From: Ectopseudomonas alcaliphila
GTDB lineage: Bacteria; Pseudomonadota; Gammaproteobacteria; Pseudomonadales; Pseudomonadaceae
Reading direction: 5' to 3'
DNA length: 64,000 nt
Assembly (NCBI RefSeq): GCF_900101755.1
Contig: NZ_FNAE01000001.1
Location: forward strand, 806,001 to 870,000
Program-made: the position numbers and the translations under genes
Shown here: in pieces, positions 47,615 to 56,681 of the stretch
Layout of the letters: each line of letters begins with the position of its first letter
Numbering within the stretch: position 1 is the stretch's first letter
The notes under the pieces: generated by a model
Told to the model about the DNA's origin: nothing
The model's input: the letters and a program-made list of their open reading frames with translations, nothing else
Databases searched by the model: none

Positions 47615-47842
47615 GAGGCGGTTCCGATCACTTACAAAGCCGCGCATTCTAACGCAGTTTTTCCGCCCGACTGGCTGGCATCCATGCCGGGAAGCGAGGT
47701 CAAGACAGCGAATCGACAGCCAGTACCTGCGCCTCATATGGTCTCGCATCTGCCTCGCTGACGCGCGCAGCTTGCGGCATGCGGGCTATGTCGTTATAAG
47801 TCCGGGCATCTTTCGACTCGCCAGAAGGCCCATCGCACCACC

Positions 47843-48571
47843 ATGAGCCAAGCCGACCTCCTCGCCCAAGACCCCGTATTCCAGCTCAAGGGCAGCATGC
47901 TCGCCATCACCGTGATGGAACTGGCGCACAACGACCTCGAACGCCTCGACGCGCAACTGACGGAAAAGGTCGCCCAGGCCCCGGCCTTCTTCAGCAACAC
48001 GCCGCTGGTGCTGGCGCTGGACAAACTGCCGGAAGGCGAAGGCGAGCTGGATCTGGCCGAGCTGATGGCCGTCTGCCGCCGCCATGGCCTGCGCACACTG
48101 GCCATCCGTGCCTCGCGGGAAAGCGACGTCGCCGCCGCCGAAGCCATGGACCTGCCGGTGTTGCCGCCCTCCGGCGCGCGCGAGCGGCCCCTCGATCCGG
48201 CGCCGAAGAAAGCGGAAGAAAAACCGGCCGAACCCGAGCACAAACCCAGCCGTATCGTCACCAGCCCGGTACGCGGCGGCCAGCAGATCTATGCCCAGGG
48301 TGGCGATCTGATCGTGCTGGCGCCGGTCAGCGCCGGGGCGGAACTTCTCGCCGATGGCAATATCCATGTTTACGCGCCCATGCGTGGTCGCGCCCTGGCG
48401 GGTATCAAGGGCAACACCAAGGCACGAATTTTCTGTCAGCAAATGGGCGCCGAAATGTTGTCGATCGCCGGCCATTACAAGGTCGCCGAAGACCTGCGCC
48501 GCGACCCGCTCTGGGGCGATGCGGTGCACGTCAGCCTGTCGGGAGACGTGTTGAACATCACCCGCCTTTAA
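47843..48571 (+). CDS. minC: Septum site-determining protein MinC
   Basis: A protein of 242 residues. The N-terminal MinC domain ('[20 protein letters not shown]') leads by a charged proline linker to the C-terminal beta-helix '[41 protein letters not shown]' (split), '[14 protein letters not shown]'. MinC blocks FtsZ assembly away from mid-cell, recruited by MinD. It is followed by minD after 100 bp. Confidence 0.96.
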   Translation: MSQADLLAQDPVFQLKGSMLAITVMELAHNDLERLDAQLTEKVAQAPAFFSNTPLVLALDKLPEGEGELDLAELMAVCRRHGLRTLAIRASRESDVAAAEAMDLPVLPPSGARERPLDPAPKKAEEKPAEPEHKPSRIVTSPVRGGQQIYAQGGDLIVLAPVSAGAELLADGNIHVYAPMRGRALAGIKGNTKARIFCQQMGAEMLSIAGHYKVAEDLRRDPLWGDAVHVSLSGDVLNITRL

Positions 48572-48671
48572 CGGATACTGCGGCCACTTTTTACGGACAC
48601 AAAAAGGGCATCTGGAAGCCTATAAGGGCCTCAGATTCCCGCGTTATTTTCATTTTTTGGGGTGAATCACC

Positions 48672-49487
48672 TTGGCCAAGATCCTCGTAGTCACTTCCGG
48701 CAAAGGTGGCGTCGGTAAAACCACCACCAGCGCTGCCATCGGTACCGGCCTCGCCCTGCGCGGGCACAAGACCGTCATCGTCGACTTCGACGTCGGCCTG
48801 CGTAACCTCGACCTGATCATGGGCTGCGAACGCCGCGTGGTGTACGACTTCGTCAACGTGGTCAACGGCGAAGCAACCCTGACCCAGGCACTGATCAAGG
48901 ACAAGCGCCTCGAGAACCTCTACGTGCTGGCCGCCAGCCAGACCCGTGACAAGGACGCGCTGACCCAGGAAGGCGTCGAGAAGGTCATCAATGAGCTGTC
49001 GCAGAATTTCGAATACGTGGTCTGCGACTCGCCGGCCGGCATCGAGAAAGGTGCTCACCTGGCGATGTATTTCGCCGACGAGGCCATCGTCGTGACCAAC
49101 CCGGAAGTGTCCTCGGTACGCGACTCCGACCGTATGCTCGGCCTGCTGGCGAGCAAATCGCGCCGCGCCGAGAAAGGCGAAGAGCCGATCAAGGAACACC
49201 TGCTGCTCACCCGTTACAACCCCGAGCGCGTCACCAAGGGCGAGATGCTGGGCGTCGAAGACGTCGAGGAAATCCTCGCCATCCGCCTGCTCGGCGTGAT
49301 CCCCGAATCCCAGGCCGTGCTCAAGGCATCCAATCAGGGTATCCCGGTCATCCTCGATGACCAGAGCGATGCCGGTCAGGCCTACAGCGACGCAGTCGAT
49401 CGCCTGCTTGGCAAGGAAGTCGCGCACCGCTTCCTGGATGTGAAGAAGCAGGGCTTCCTGCAGCGCCTGTTTGGAGGTCGAGAATGA
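48672..49487 (+). CDS. minD: Septum site-determining protein MinD
   Basis: A protein of 271 residues starting with TTG 48672, behind GGGGTGA. The deviant Walker A '[17 protein letters not shown]' and '[15 protein letters not shown]' mark the ParA/MinD ATPase. A C-terminal amphipathic helix '[11 protein letters not shown]' binds the membrane. MinD carries MinC to the poles and is released by MinE. It overlaps minE by four bases. The TTG start may moderate its level. Confidence 0.96.
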   Translation: MAKILVVTSGKGGVGKTTTSAAIGTGLALRGHKTVIVDFDVGLRNLDLIMGCERRVVYDFVNVVNGEATLTQALIKDKRLENLYVLAASQTRDKDALTQEGVEKVINELSQNFEYVVCDSPAGIEKGAHLAMYFADEAIVVTNPEVSSVRDSDRMLGLLASKSRRAEKGEEPIKEHLLLTRYNPERVTKGEMLGVEDVEEILAIRLLGVIPESQAVLKASNQGIPVILDDQSDAGQAYSDAVDRLLGKEVAHRFLDVKKQGFLQRLFGGRE

Positions 49488-49738
49488 ATATTTTTGACTT
49501 CTTGCGTTCGCGCAAGAAGGAAACCACCGCATCCATCGCCAAAGAGCGCCTGCAGATCATCGTTGCCCACGAACGTGGCCAACGTAGCCAGCCGGACTAC
49601 CTGCCTGCCCTGCAGCAGGAGCTGGTGGAAGTGATCCGCAAGTACGTCAATATCGAATCGGATCAGGTGCAGGTCGCACTGGAAAACCAGGGCAGCTGTT
49701 CGATCCTGGAGCTGAACATCACTCTGCCGGATCGTTGA
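49484..49738 (+). CDS. minE: Cell division topological specificity factor MinE
   Basis: A protein of 84 residues. The N-terminal membrane/MinD-binding part '[31 protein letters not shown]' is followed by a short dimerisation domain ('[20 protein letters not shown]'). It stimulates the MinD ATPase. It overlaps minD (ATGA), and a strong hairpin follows. Confidence 0.96.
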   Translation: MNIFDFLRSRKKETTASIAKERLQIIVAHERGQRSQPDYLPALQQELVEVIRKYVNIESDQVQVALENQGSCSILELNITLPDR

Positions 49739-49755
49739 TCGAGACCGGTTACGCT

Positions 49756-49784
49756 CACGGCGGCTTCGGCCGCCGTGTTCGTTT
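49756..49784 (+). terminator. Terminator after minCDE
   Basis: A perfect nine-base stem CACGGCGGC / GCCGCCGTG closed by a TTCG tetraloop, followed by TTCGTTT. It lies 17 bases past the minE stop. Confidence 0.85.
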
Positions 49785-49798
49785 GTAGCAACGCGCAC

Positions 49799-49867
49799 CT
49801 GTAGGAGCGGATTCATCCGCGAAGCTTCTACAGGCCAACAGCATCGCGGATGAATCCGCTCCTACAC
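49799..49867. repeat. Pair of inverted REP elements
   Basis: Two 22-base copies of GTAGGAGCGGATTCATCCGC-GA face each other (49801-49822 and 49844-49865), with a 21-base middle. Each copy holds an inner GCGGATTCATCCGC palindrome. This is the well-known Pseudomonas REP family, mobilised by REP-associated tyrosine transposases. It lies between minE and rluA. Confidence 0.85.
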
Positions 49868-49880
49868 CAGCCCAGACACC

Positions 49881-50516
49881 ATGCCGCTAAGCCAGATCGA
49901 AATTCTCCACCAGGACGCCGCCCTGCTGGTGATCAACAAGCCCACCCTGCTGCTGTCGGTGCCCGGCCGCGCCGATGACAACAAGGACTGCCTGGTCACC
50001 CGCCTGCAGGAGAACGGCTACCCCGAGGCGCGCATCGTTCATCGGCTGGACTGGGAAACCTCCGGCATCATCGTCCTGGCCCGCGACGCCGACAGCCACC
50101 GCGAGCTGTCACGCCAGTTCCATGACCGCGAAACCGAGAAGGCCTACACCGCCCTGTGCTGGGGCCAGCCGCAGGCCGACAGCGGCAGCATCGACCTGCC
50201 ACTGCGTTACGACCCACCAACCAAGCCACGCCACGTCGTCGATCACGAACTGGGCAAGCACGCCCTGACTCACTGGCGCATCGTCGAGCGCTGTGGCGAC
50301 TGGTGCCGGGTCGAGCTCACGCCCATCACCGGGCGCTCACACCAGCTGCGCGTGCACATGCTGTCCATCGGTCATCCGCTGCTGGGCGACCGCCTCTACG
50401 CCCATGATCAAGCCCTGGCCGCCCACGAGCGCCTGTGTCTGCACGCCAGCATGCTCGCCCTCACCCACCCGCAAACGGGTGAACGCATGCGTTTCGAGTG
50501 CCCCGCTCCGTTCTGA
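49881..50516 (+). CDS. rluA: RluA family pseudouridine synthase
   Basis: A protein of 211 residues. The catalytic aspartate is in 'IVHRLDWETSGIIVLA' and 'HQLRVHMLSIGHPLLGD' follows in the usual place. No S4 domain is present, so it resembles RluA (23S rRNA U746 and tRNA U32) rather than RluC or RluD. The symbol is likely but not proved by sequence alone. It follows minE after a REP pair. Confidence 0.88.
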   Translation: MPLSQIEILHQDAALLVINKPTLLLSVPGRADDNKDCLVTRLQENGYPEARIVHRLDWETSGIIVLARDADSHRELSRQFHDRETEKAYTALCWGQPQADSGSIDLPLRYDPPTKPRHVVDHELGKHALTHWRIVERCGDWCRVELTPITGRSHQLRVHMLSIGHPLLGDRLYAHDQALAAHERLCLHASMLALTHPQTGERMRFECPAPF

Positions 50517-50543
50517 TCCTTCGCCTGTACCGAGGGCAGCCAG

Positions 50544-50600
50544 ATGCCCTCATCCATCTCCTATTTCGGCACACTCAGCCGCTCTACACAGAAGGTGTGA
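50544..50600 (+). CDS. Possible 18-residue leader ORF upstream of the exporter genes
   Basis: ATG 50544 preceded by GAGG eight bases upstream opens a frame of 18 codons ('MPSSISYFGTLSRSTQKV') ending TGA. It lies in the 281-bp gap before the ABC ATPase gene. Such a short frame occurs easily by chance, and no homology or motif supports it. It is listed only because the gap is otherwise empty. Confidence 0.12.
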   Translation: MPSSISYFGTLSRSTQKV

Positions 50601-50797
50601 GCATCGGTAACACTGCCTGAGCGAACCAGAAGAAAGTTGGCTTTACAGACAAGCCAGCGCTGCCAATCCTGCTATCGGGCATGGCCCTATTACGGCCGCT
50701 TTCAGAGGGACGACTGCCCTTTGATTTCCCGGAACAGAGCCATATGGCTTCGGCTCCGGGAAGTGCCTGACAAGGCGATGCTCAGTGGTTCATCGAC

Positions 50798-51526
50798 ATG
50801 GACGCAGGCAGTGGCATCGGGATGCTCGAAAACAATAACGAAGAACAGCTCATCCAGTTGCAGCACATCGGCAAGCACTACCGGCTTGCCGACAAGACGC
50901 TGCACATCCTCGACGACGTCTGTCTGCGGATCGCGCACGGAGAAAGCTGCGCCATCCTCGGCAGCTCCGGCTCGGGCAAGAGCACCCTGCTCAACGTGCT
51001 CGGTCTGCTAGATCTGCCCGATACCGGCAACTACCGCCTCAATGGCATCGACGTCGCCCAGGCCAGCCCGGACCAGCTGGCCGCCCTGCGTAACCAGCTG
51101 ATAGGTTTCGTCTTCCAGAGTTTCAATCTGCTTCCCCGCCTCAGCGCACTGGACAACGTCGCCTTGCCCCTGACCTATCGCGGCATCGCGCCTGGCCAGG
51201 CGCGTGAGCAGGCGCACGCCATGCTCGCCAGGGTCGGCCTTGGCGAACGCAGCGAGCATCGCCCCGCCAGCCTGTCCGGTGGGCAGCGCCAGCGCGTCGC
51301 CATCGCCCGTGCGCTGGTCGGCAAGCCTGCTCTGATTCTCGCCGACGAACCGACTGGCAACCTCGATGCCAGCACAGCCCAGGAGATCATGGCGTTGCTG
51401 ATCGAGCTCAACCGCGAGCAAAGCGTCACGCTGATCGTGGTCACCCATGACCCTCTGATCGCCAGCCAGCTGGCGCGCCGGGTCGAGGTGCACCAGGGGC
51501 TGCTGCGCGAGGCCGGCGCAGCATGA
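50798..51526 (+). CDS. ABC transporter ATP-binding protein (MacB/LolD type)
   Basis: A protein of 242 residues with Walker A 'LGSSGSGKSTLLNVLGLLD', Q-loop 'GFVFQSFNLL', signature 'LSGGQRQRVAIARAL', Walker B 'LILADEPTGNLD' and the H-loop 'VTHDP'. It belongs to the LolD/MacB exporter branch. ATG 50798 has no strong ribosome site; ATG 50822 is an alternative. It overlaps the permease gene by four bases and is first of four overlapping genes forming an ABC efflux system. Confidence 0.92.
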   Translation: MDAGSGIGMLENNNEEQLIQLQHIGKHYRLADKTLHILDDVCLRIAHGESCAILGSSGSGKSTLLNVLGLLDLPDTGNYRLNGIDVAQASPDQLAALRNQLIGFVFQSFNLLPRLSALDNVALPLTYRGIAPGQAREQAHAMLARVGLGERSEHRPASLSGGQRQRVAIARALVGKPALILADEPTGNLDASTAQEIMALLIELNREQSVTLIVVTHDPLIASQLARRVEVHQGLLREAGAA

Positions 51527-52737
51527 GCCTGGCCATGCCCTCCAGCACCGGGCCTAGCGCCGCGCAGATACTGGTCGAGGCGCTGAACAGCCTGCGCCTG
51601 CTCGGTCGGCGCTCCTTGCTGGCCCTGCTGGGCATCGTCATGGGTAGCTGCTCGGTGGTGGCCCTGCTCAACATCGGTGGCAATGCCGCAGCGCAATCGA
51701 TAGCCATCTTCCGCAACCTGGGCAGCGATACCCTGGTGCTGCAGCTGCCACCACAACCCACCGGGCGCGACGGCCTGCCCCTGCGTCTGAGCGTGGAGGC
51801 GCTGGGTCAGCAAACCCCGGCCGTCGCCAACCTGTCCCCGGTGATGACTTATGGCGCACCGGCGATCTTCCACGGACGGGTTGGCAACGCCAATATCATC
51901 GGTGCCGACCCGGAACTGTTCGAGGCCGCGCGCCTGGAGATCGCCAGCGGCCGGTCGCTGTCGGGGTTCGACCGCAAGGAAGCCTATGCGGTCATCGGCG
52001 CCTCGCTGGCACAGACCCTGAGCCTGCCGGACGATCCGCTGCAACCTGGTGATCAGCTACGCCTGCAGTCCTATCAATTCAAGGTCATCGGTATCCTGCA
52101 GGAAGGACCTCCCGGCATGCTCCTGCCGTTCAATGCCAACGAAACACTGTTCATCCCCCTGGAGGGCATGACGCGCATCAATCCCTTGCCACAGATCAGT
52201 CACGTGGTGGCCCGCGCCAACAGCGCCGAGGACGTCATCCAGGCCGGCGAGCAACTGCACCAGGCACTCGCCCAGCGCATCGCGGGGGATGCTCCGCTTA
52301 ACCTGATCTTCGCCCAGCAGATCCTCGAAGGCATGCAGCAACAGACCCGAACCTTCACCTACCTGCTGGCAGCGCTCGGCGTAGTCTCGCTGATAGGTGG
52401 CGGCGTGGGAGTGATGAACGTGATGCTGATGAACGTCAGCGAACGCCGCCGCGAGATCGGCGTGCGCCTGGCCCTCGGCGCACGGCGCAGAGACATCCGC
52501 AACCTGTTCCTGGTCGAGGCCGTGGCCTTGACCAGCGTTGGCGCGCTACTGGGCGCCGTCCTCGGCGTGGCGGGAGGCTGGGGCTATGCGCAACTGTCTG
52601 GCTGGGCATTCTTTCTGGCCCCCGGCGCGCTGCCCCTGGGCATCTGCAGTACTGTCCTGGTCGGCCTGTTCTTCGGTATGCATCCGGCCATCGCCGCCTC
52701 ACGCCTGCAACCGGTAGAGGCGCTGCGCGATGAATAG
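51523..52737 (+). CDS. MacB-type ABC transporter permease (FtsX domain)
   Basis: A protein of 404 residues. An N-terminal membrane helix ('SLLALLGIVMGSCSVVALLNI') is followed by a periplasmic domain of about 230 residues and a C-terminal FtsX-type block of three helices ('LLAALGVVSLIGGGVGVMNVML', 'RREIGVRLALGARRRDI', 'LTSVGALLGAVLGVAGG'). In MacB the ATPase is fused; here it is a separate gene just upstream. It overlaps its neighbours on both sides. Confidence 0.92.
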   Translation: MSLAMPSSTGPSAAQILVEALNSLRLLGRRSLLALLGIVMGSCSVVALLNIGGNAAAQSIAIFRNLGSDTLVLQLPPQPTGRDGLPLRLSVEALGQQTPAVANLSPVMTYGAPAIFHGRVGNANIIGADPELFEAARLEIASGRSLSGFDRKEAYAVIGASLAQTLSLPDDPLQPGDQLRLQSYQFKVIGILQEGPPGMLLPFNANETLFIPLEGMTRINPLPQISHVVARANSAEDVIQAGEQLHQALAQRIAGDAPLNLIFAQQILEGMQQQTRTFTYLLAALGVVSLIGGGVGVMNVMLMNVSERRREIGVRLALGARRRDIRNLFLVEAVALTSVGALLGAVLGVAGGWGYAQLSGWAFFLAPGALPLGICSTVLVGLFFGMHPAIAASRLQPVEALRDE

Positions 52738-54217
52738 GCGACTGGCGCTCGGCGCAATCCTCATCGTCACCCTCAGCGCCCCAGCACAGGCATGGCGGGA
52801 AGAACCCTTGCGCCCGTCGGCACCCAGCATGCCCAACCCGGCGCCAGCTGAACTGCTCAGCGAACAGATGGCCGACCTGTCGCTGGTCGACGCCGTGTTT
52901 CTCGGGCTGCGCAACAACCGCTCGATCAAGAGCGCCTATCTCTGGCGCATCGCCGACAAGTTCGACCTGCGGGTATCGGAGGATGCGTTCAATCCCAAAC
53001 TGCACCTCTCCAACAGCTACCGAGCCTCGCGGGGGCATGCCGATAGCCAGCGTGCGGGTCAGCTCGGCGCCACAGCGACCTTGCTGGGAGAATACGGCAC
53101 CGTGGTCAGCCTCGGCTGGAGCAAGTACCACACGCAAGCCAACCAGGCAGGCTGGCGCCGCAACGACGGCGTCGACTTCAGCATCATCCAGCCGCTGCTG
53201 CGTGGTGGCGGGCGCGACGTCACCACCGCGCCACTGCAACTCGCGCAACTGACCGAAGAAGCCAACCGGCTCGGCCTCAAGGCCGGCATTTCGCAGACCG
53301 TCGCGGCGATCATTTTCGCGTACCGCGAGCTGCTGCGCGCCCAGGAGCAACTGGACATCGCCAGGGCTGCCCTGAAGCGTTCGCAGGAGCTGCTGAGCGT
53401 CAACCAGGCGATGATCGAGGCCGGGCGGATGGCGGAGTTCGAGGTGGTGCAGACCGAAGCCAGCCTGGCCAGCCAGGAGCTTGGCGTCGAGGAAGCGGCC
53501 AATCTGGTCGACAGCAGCCGCCTGGAGCTGCTGCGCCTGCTCGCGCTGGATCTCTCCTCGCCCGTGCGGGCAACCGACGCCTTGCATGCTGAAGCGATCG
53601 AGATCGACCCCGGCCAGGCCATCAGCCTGGCCGAGCGACAGCAGCCCGACTTTCTGCGCCAGTTGATCATGCGCCAGCAGGCGGACATCAACCTGCTGGT
53701 CGCCAAGAATCAGAGCCTCTGGGATCTGTCGCTCGAAGTCGGCGCCAATCAGGCCAGAGATCGTTACGGCTCGACGTATGGCAGTGGCGCAGATCGCAGC
53801 TGGGACAGCTATGCCGGCATCCGGCTCGACATCCCCATCGGCGATCTGAGCAGGCGCCAGGGGGAAGTACACGCCCGGATCAACGTCGAAGATCAGGAAC
53901 TGCAGCTGGCCGATGCCAGGCAGGCACTGATACGCAACGTCAAGGATGTCATACGGGATGTAAGCACCCGCTGGCGGCAGTACGAAATCGCCCAGCGTGG
54001 CGTGGAACTGTCCAAGCGCAAGCTGGCGATCGAACGGGACAAGCTGGCCGCAGGGCGCTCCAGCAACTTTCAGGTGCTGAGCTTCGAAAGCGATCTGCAG
54101 AACGCCGAGAACGCTCGTCTCAACACCGTGATCGCCTACCTCAACGCGCAGACGCAGCTGGACCTGACCCTGGGCATGACACTGGAAAGCTGGGACATCA
54201 TTCTCAATGACCACTAA
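52730..54217 (+). CDS. TolC family outer membrane efflux protein
   Basis: A protein of 495 residues. A signal peptide ('LALGAILIVTLSAPAQAW') precedes two TolC-like halves. The helical periplasmic part shows repeats such as 'AYRELLRAQEQLDIARAALKRSQELL' and, near the end, 'RWRQYEIAQRGVELSKRKLAIERDKL'. It should form the trimeric outer-membrane channel for the exporter encoded around it. It overlaps the permease by eight bases and the adaptor gene by eleven. Confidence 0.9.
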   Translation: MNRRLALGAILIVTLSAPAQAWREEPLRPSAPSMPNPAPAELLSEQMADLSLVDAVFLGLRNNRSIKSAYLWRIADKFDLRVSEDAFNPKLHLSNSYRASRGHADSQRAGQLGATATLLGEYGTVVSLGWSKYHTQANQAGWRRNDGVDFSIIQPLLRGGGRDVTTAPLQLAQLTEEANRLGLKAGISQTVAAIIFAYRELLRAQEQLDIARAALKRSQELLSVNQAMIEAGRMAEFEVVQTEASLASQELGVEEAANLVDSSRLELLRLLALDLSSPVRATDALHAEAIEIDPGQAISLAERQQPDFLRQLIMRQQADINLLVAKNQSLWDLSLEVGANQARDRYGSTYGSGADRSWDSYAGIRLDIPIGDLSRRQGEVHARINVEDQELQLADARQALIRNVKDVIRDVSTRWRQYEIAQRGVELSKRKLAIERDKLAAGRSSNFQVLSFESDLQNAENARLNTVIAYLNAQTQLDLTLGMTLESWDIILNDH

Positions 54218-55472
54218 GCGCAAACACTGGCGCAGAGCGCGCCTGATGATCACCGGACTGGCACTGCTGGCGGGCATCGCAGCGCTGTCGTTGCAGATGC
54301 AGCCACGCGCCACTGCCGAACCGCCATCCGCGCAGTGGCTGGCCGTGCAGCCGAGCAACCTGGAACACCGCATCGGGCTGGTCGGCCGCATCGAGCCAGA
54401 GCGCACCATCAGCATCAGCGCCCCGTTTGGCGGCAACATCGCCAACAACCTCGTCGAACCCGGGCAACGGGTGGTCAAGGGCGAGCGTTTGCTCAGCATG
54501 GATGCCAGCGAGCTGGAGGTGCAGGTACGTGACGCCCTCTCCACGCTGCTCAAGGCCCGTCGCACGGTGCGCGAATTTCAGGACTGGGAGGCGGGCCAAG
54601 ATGTAAGCCGGGCACGGCGCGCCTTGCGCAGTGTGCAGATGAGCCTGGACGGCAACGAACAGAAACTCAAGGACACGCGCTCGCTGCATGAACGAGGCAT
54701 AGTTGCCCGCAACGAACTGGAAGAGCTCGAAAGACAAACGCAGCTGCAACGCATGGACCTGCATGCTGCGGAGGCGGAGCTGCAAGCCGTGCTCGAACGC
54801 GGCCGCGGCGAGTACCGGCAGATTGCCGAGATGGAGCTGGCCAATGCCGAGGTCAAGCACGCGGCCCTGAGCCGGCAGTTGGCCTCAGGAGAGATCCTCG
54901 CGCCGTTCTCCGGCATAGTCGTGCAAGCCCCCGGCATAAGCGCCGAAGAAGCAGCCAAAGGCCCGGTGCAGACAGGTAGCCGAGTCAGCCAGGGCCAACC
55001 GCTGTTCGGTCTCGCCAGCATCGAGGGGCTGCGCGTCATTGCCCGAGTCGCCGAACTGGACGTCAATCAGTTGAAAGAAGGCCAGCCGGTCGACGTTACC
55101 GGCGACGGCTTCGATGGCCAGCACCTGCAAGGCAAGGTCATGGTGGTGGGCGGCCAGGCTCTCGGCGGTAGCGTTCCCGGCGGCAGCTCCCAGTTCGAGG
55201 TCGTGGTGAGCATCCCGGAACTGGATGAAGCACAGATACGCCAGGTCAGGCTGGGCATGAGCGCCAAGCTGAGCATCCTCACCTATCACAACCCCGAAGC
55301 GCTCGTGGTGCCCAGCGCCGCCATGCGTCGCGCCGGGGAAAAGTGGCTGCTCGAGTACCGCAGCACACCCCAGCATCCCGTCAGCATGGTCGAAGTCGAG
55401 GCCGGTCGCTCGATGCCCGAGGGGCTGGAAGTCTTCGGGCTCGAGCCCGGTTACGTACGAGTCCCCAACTGA
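54207..55472 (+). CDS. HlyD/MacA-type periplasmic adaptor (membrane fusion) protein
   Basis: A protein of 421 residues. It has an N-terminal membrane anchor ('RLMITGLALLAGIAALSLQM') without a lipobox. A barrel-sandwich half 'GRIEPERTISISAPFGGNIA' leads to a long coiled coil (about residues 100-215). The second half follows with 'GEILAPFSGIVVQAPGISAEE' and a beta-barrel domain. It joins the inner permease and the outer channel. It is the last of the overlapping set; MacA-like adaptors are more often first. A T-rich hairpin follows about 90 bp later. Confidence 0.9.
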   Translation: MTTKRKHWRRARLMITGLALLAGIAALSLQMQPRATAEPPSAQWLAVQPSNLEHRIGLVGRIEPERTISISAPFGGNIANNLVEPGQRVVKGERLLSMDASELEVQVRDALSTLLKARRTVREFQDWEAGQDVSRARRALRSVQMSLDGNEQKLKDTRSLHERGIVARNELEELERQTQLQRMDLHAAEAELQAVLERGRGEYRQIAEMELANAEVKHAALSRQLASGEILAPFSGIVVQAPGISAEEAAKGPVQTGSRVSQGQPLFGLASIEGLRVIARVAELDVNQLKEGQPVDVTGDGFDGQHLQGKVMVVGGQALGGSVPGGSSQFEVVVSIPELDEAQIRQVRLGMSAKLSILTYHNPEALVVPSAAMRRAGEKWLLEYRSTPQHPVSMVEVEAGRSMPEGLEVFGLEPGYVRVPN

Positions 55473-55564
55473 TCACACCGACCCCATCCGTTGGTATGGA
55501 TCGGCGACAGGCGGTGTGTACCTTCTTCACGGTTACTCACAGTTGATCGATCGGTCAGCAGCCC

Positions 55565-55590
55565 AACCCATCCTTGGCTGGGGTTTTCTT
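55565..55590 (+). terminator. Probable terminator after the exporter genes
   Basis: An imperfect stem AACCCA / TGGGGTT runs into TTTTCTTTC, about 90 bp past the adaptor stop. It separates the exporter unit from the praB region. Confidence 0.5.
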
Positions 55591-56053
55591 TCGTCACAGA
55601 GGATTACCTTAGAGACAAACAACGAGCCCGCCGATTGCACCGCACGGTTTGCATATCGCTCAACTCGAACTGTCCTGCCAACAACATGACGGGGAGCTTG
55701 AACCAGATGGAACTGCTCGCTACGCAACTCTTCATCCGCTCCCGTTTCCTGCCTGGACGACATTTCGTCACGCCTCGGCAGGGTGCTGTATCCCACTCTA
55801 TTTCTTCAGCCATTACGCCCTGGAAGAAATAAGGACGTTTCACAGAGATTCGGCGAACTTTTTCTTCGCCTGCAAAACAGTCAACTGCATGCATACAGCG
55901 ACACCTGCATGCAGTTAGCTGTATCCCGAGCGCTTGCCTGAATAAACACTCGGGACTGTTCGAAAAGTTCGGGCTGGAAGAGATAGGTCAAGTGTTTTGT
56001 TGTGCATCTCGTAACAGCCATACATACAACAACAATCTGTTAGTGAGGAAACA
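55591..56053. other. Non-coding region upstream of praB-like gene
   Basis: About 460 bp, AT-richer than its surroundings, with no believable gene. It contains an 11-bp perfect inverted repeat (55883-55916, listed separately) and a wider TCCCGAG / CTCGGGA pair (about 55931-55962). It ends with GAGGAAACA before the ATG. It probably holds the praB promoter and operator. Confidence 0.55.
55883..55916. promoter_or_regulatory. Perfect 11-bp inverted repeat, possible operator for praB-like gene
   Basis: AACTGCATGCA (55883-55893) and its exact complement (55906-55916) are separated by 12 bases. Arm centres are 23 bp apart, so two half-sites lie on about the same face of the helix. It lies about 140 bp upstream of the praB-like ATG. 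Confidence 0.5.
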
Positions 56054-56575
56054 ATGAAAAACAAAAAACTGGTTAGTGTCATCGGTGCTCTGGCAATCGG
56101 CCTGGGTATTTCCGGCATGGCTTCGGCGGCCACCATCACTGGTAGCTCCCCGTTCACCGCAACTGGCACCATCGGCGTTTCGGGGCCCTCGTCCTTTGGC
56201 GCAACGGTGAACTGCAGCGTCGTCTTCAACGGCACCATCAACGCCGGTGGGGCGAGCGCCAACATCAATACCGTGACCGTCAGTGGTAGCGGCCTGTGCG
56301 CCCTGCCGACCATCACCGGCCTGCCATGGACACTGACTCCGAGCACCACCACCGACGGCGGCGAGACCTGGCTCGGTACCGTATCCGGCGTCGGCTTCAC
56401 CATCGCCGGTGCTCCGCCCCTGATCCCGGCCTCCAACTGCGCAGGCCCGACCACCATCAACGTGCAATGGACCAACTCCAATAACACCCTGCGCGTCACC
56501 TCCGCACAGGCATTGGCGGGCAACTGCAATATCCGTTCTCTGAACGTTCAGGCGCCGGCCATTTCGGTCAACTGA
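56054..56575 (+). CDS. praB: PraB-like secreted protein (alkane oxidation protein activator family)
   Basis: A protein of 173 residues. A Sec signal peptide 'KLVSVIGALAIGLGISGMASAA' leads to a mature part rich in Gly, Ser, Thr and Asn, with four cysteines (in 'VNCSVVFNG', 'GLCAL', 'SNCAGPT', 'GNCNIR'), likely two disulfides. The pattern recalls PraB and the P. aeruginosa extracellular 'PRA' protein linked to alkane growth. This assignment is from memory and needs a database check. A strong ribosome site precedes it. A long hairpin separates it from the FadL-family gene. Confidence 0.6.
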   Translation: MKNKKLVSVIGALAIGLGISGMASAATITGSSPFTATGTIGVSGPSSFGATVNCSVVFNGTINAGGASANINTVTVSGSGLCALPTITGLPWTLTPSTTTDGGETWLGTVSGVGFTIAGAPPLIPASNCAGPTTINVQWTNSNNTLRVTSAQALAGNCNIRSLNVQAPAISVN

Positions 56576-56598
56576 ATAGTTGCAGTCCGGCACGTAGT

Positions 56599-56645
56599 AA
56601 TAACCCGCGTCCGCGTTGAATCGTTCAACAACGGCGCGGGTTATT
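56599..56645 (+). terminator. Long nested hairpin between praB-like and fadL-like genes
   Basis: Outer arms AATAACCCGCG / CGCGGGTTATT (11 bp) enclose CCG/CGG and an inner GTTGAA-TCG-TTCAAC stem. No T-run follows, so it is more like a 3' stabiliser or partial attenuator than a strong terminator. It would let praB be expressed more than the downstream channel gene. Confidence 0.6.
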
Positions 56646-56681
56646 GGAAGTAATGAAGTTCTCAGACAAAAGAGATCAGCC

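Noticed and set aside
52436..54565. A 709-residue frame antisense to the permease and TolC-type genes
   Set aside because: It crosses two well-supported genes and shows no domains.
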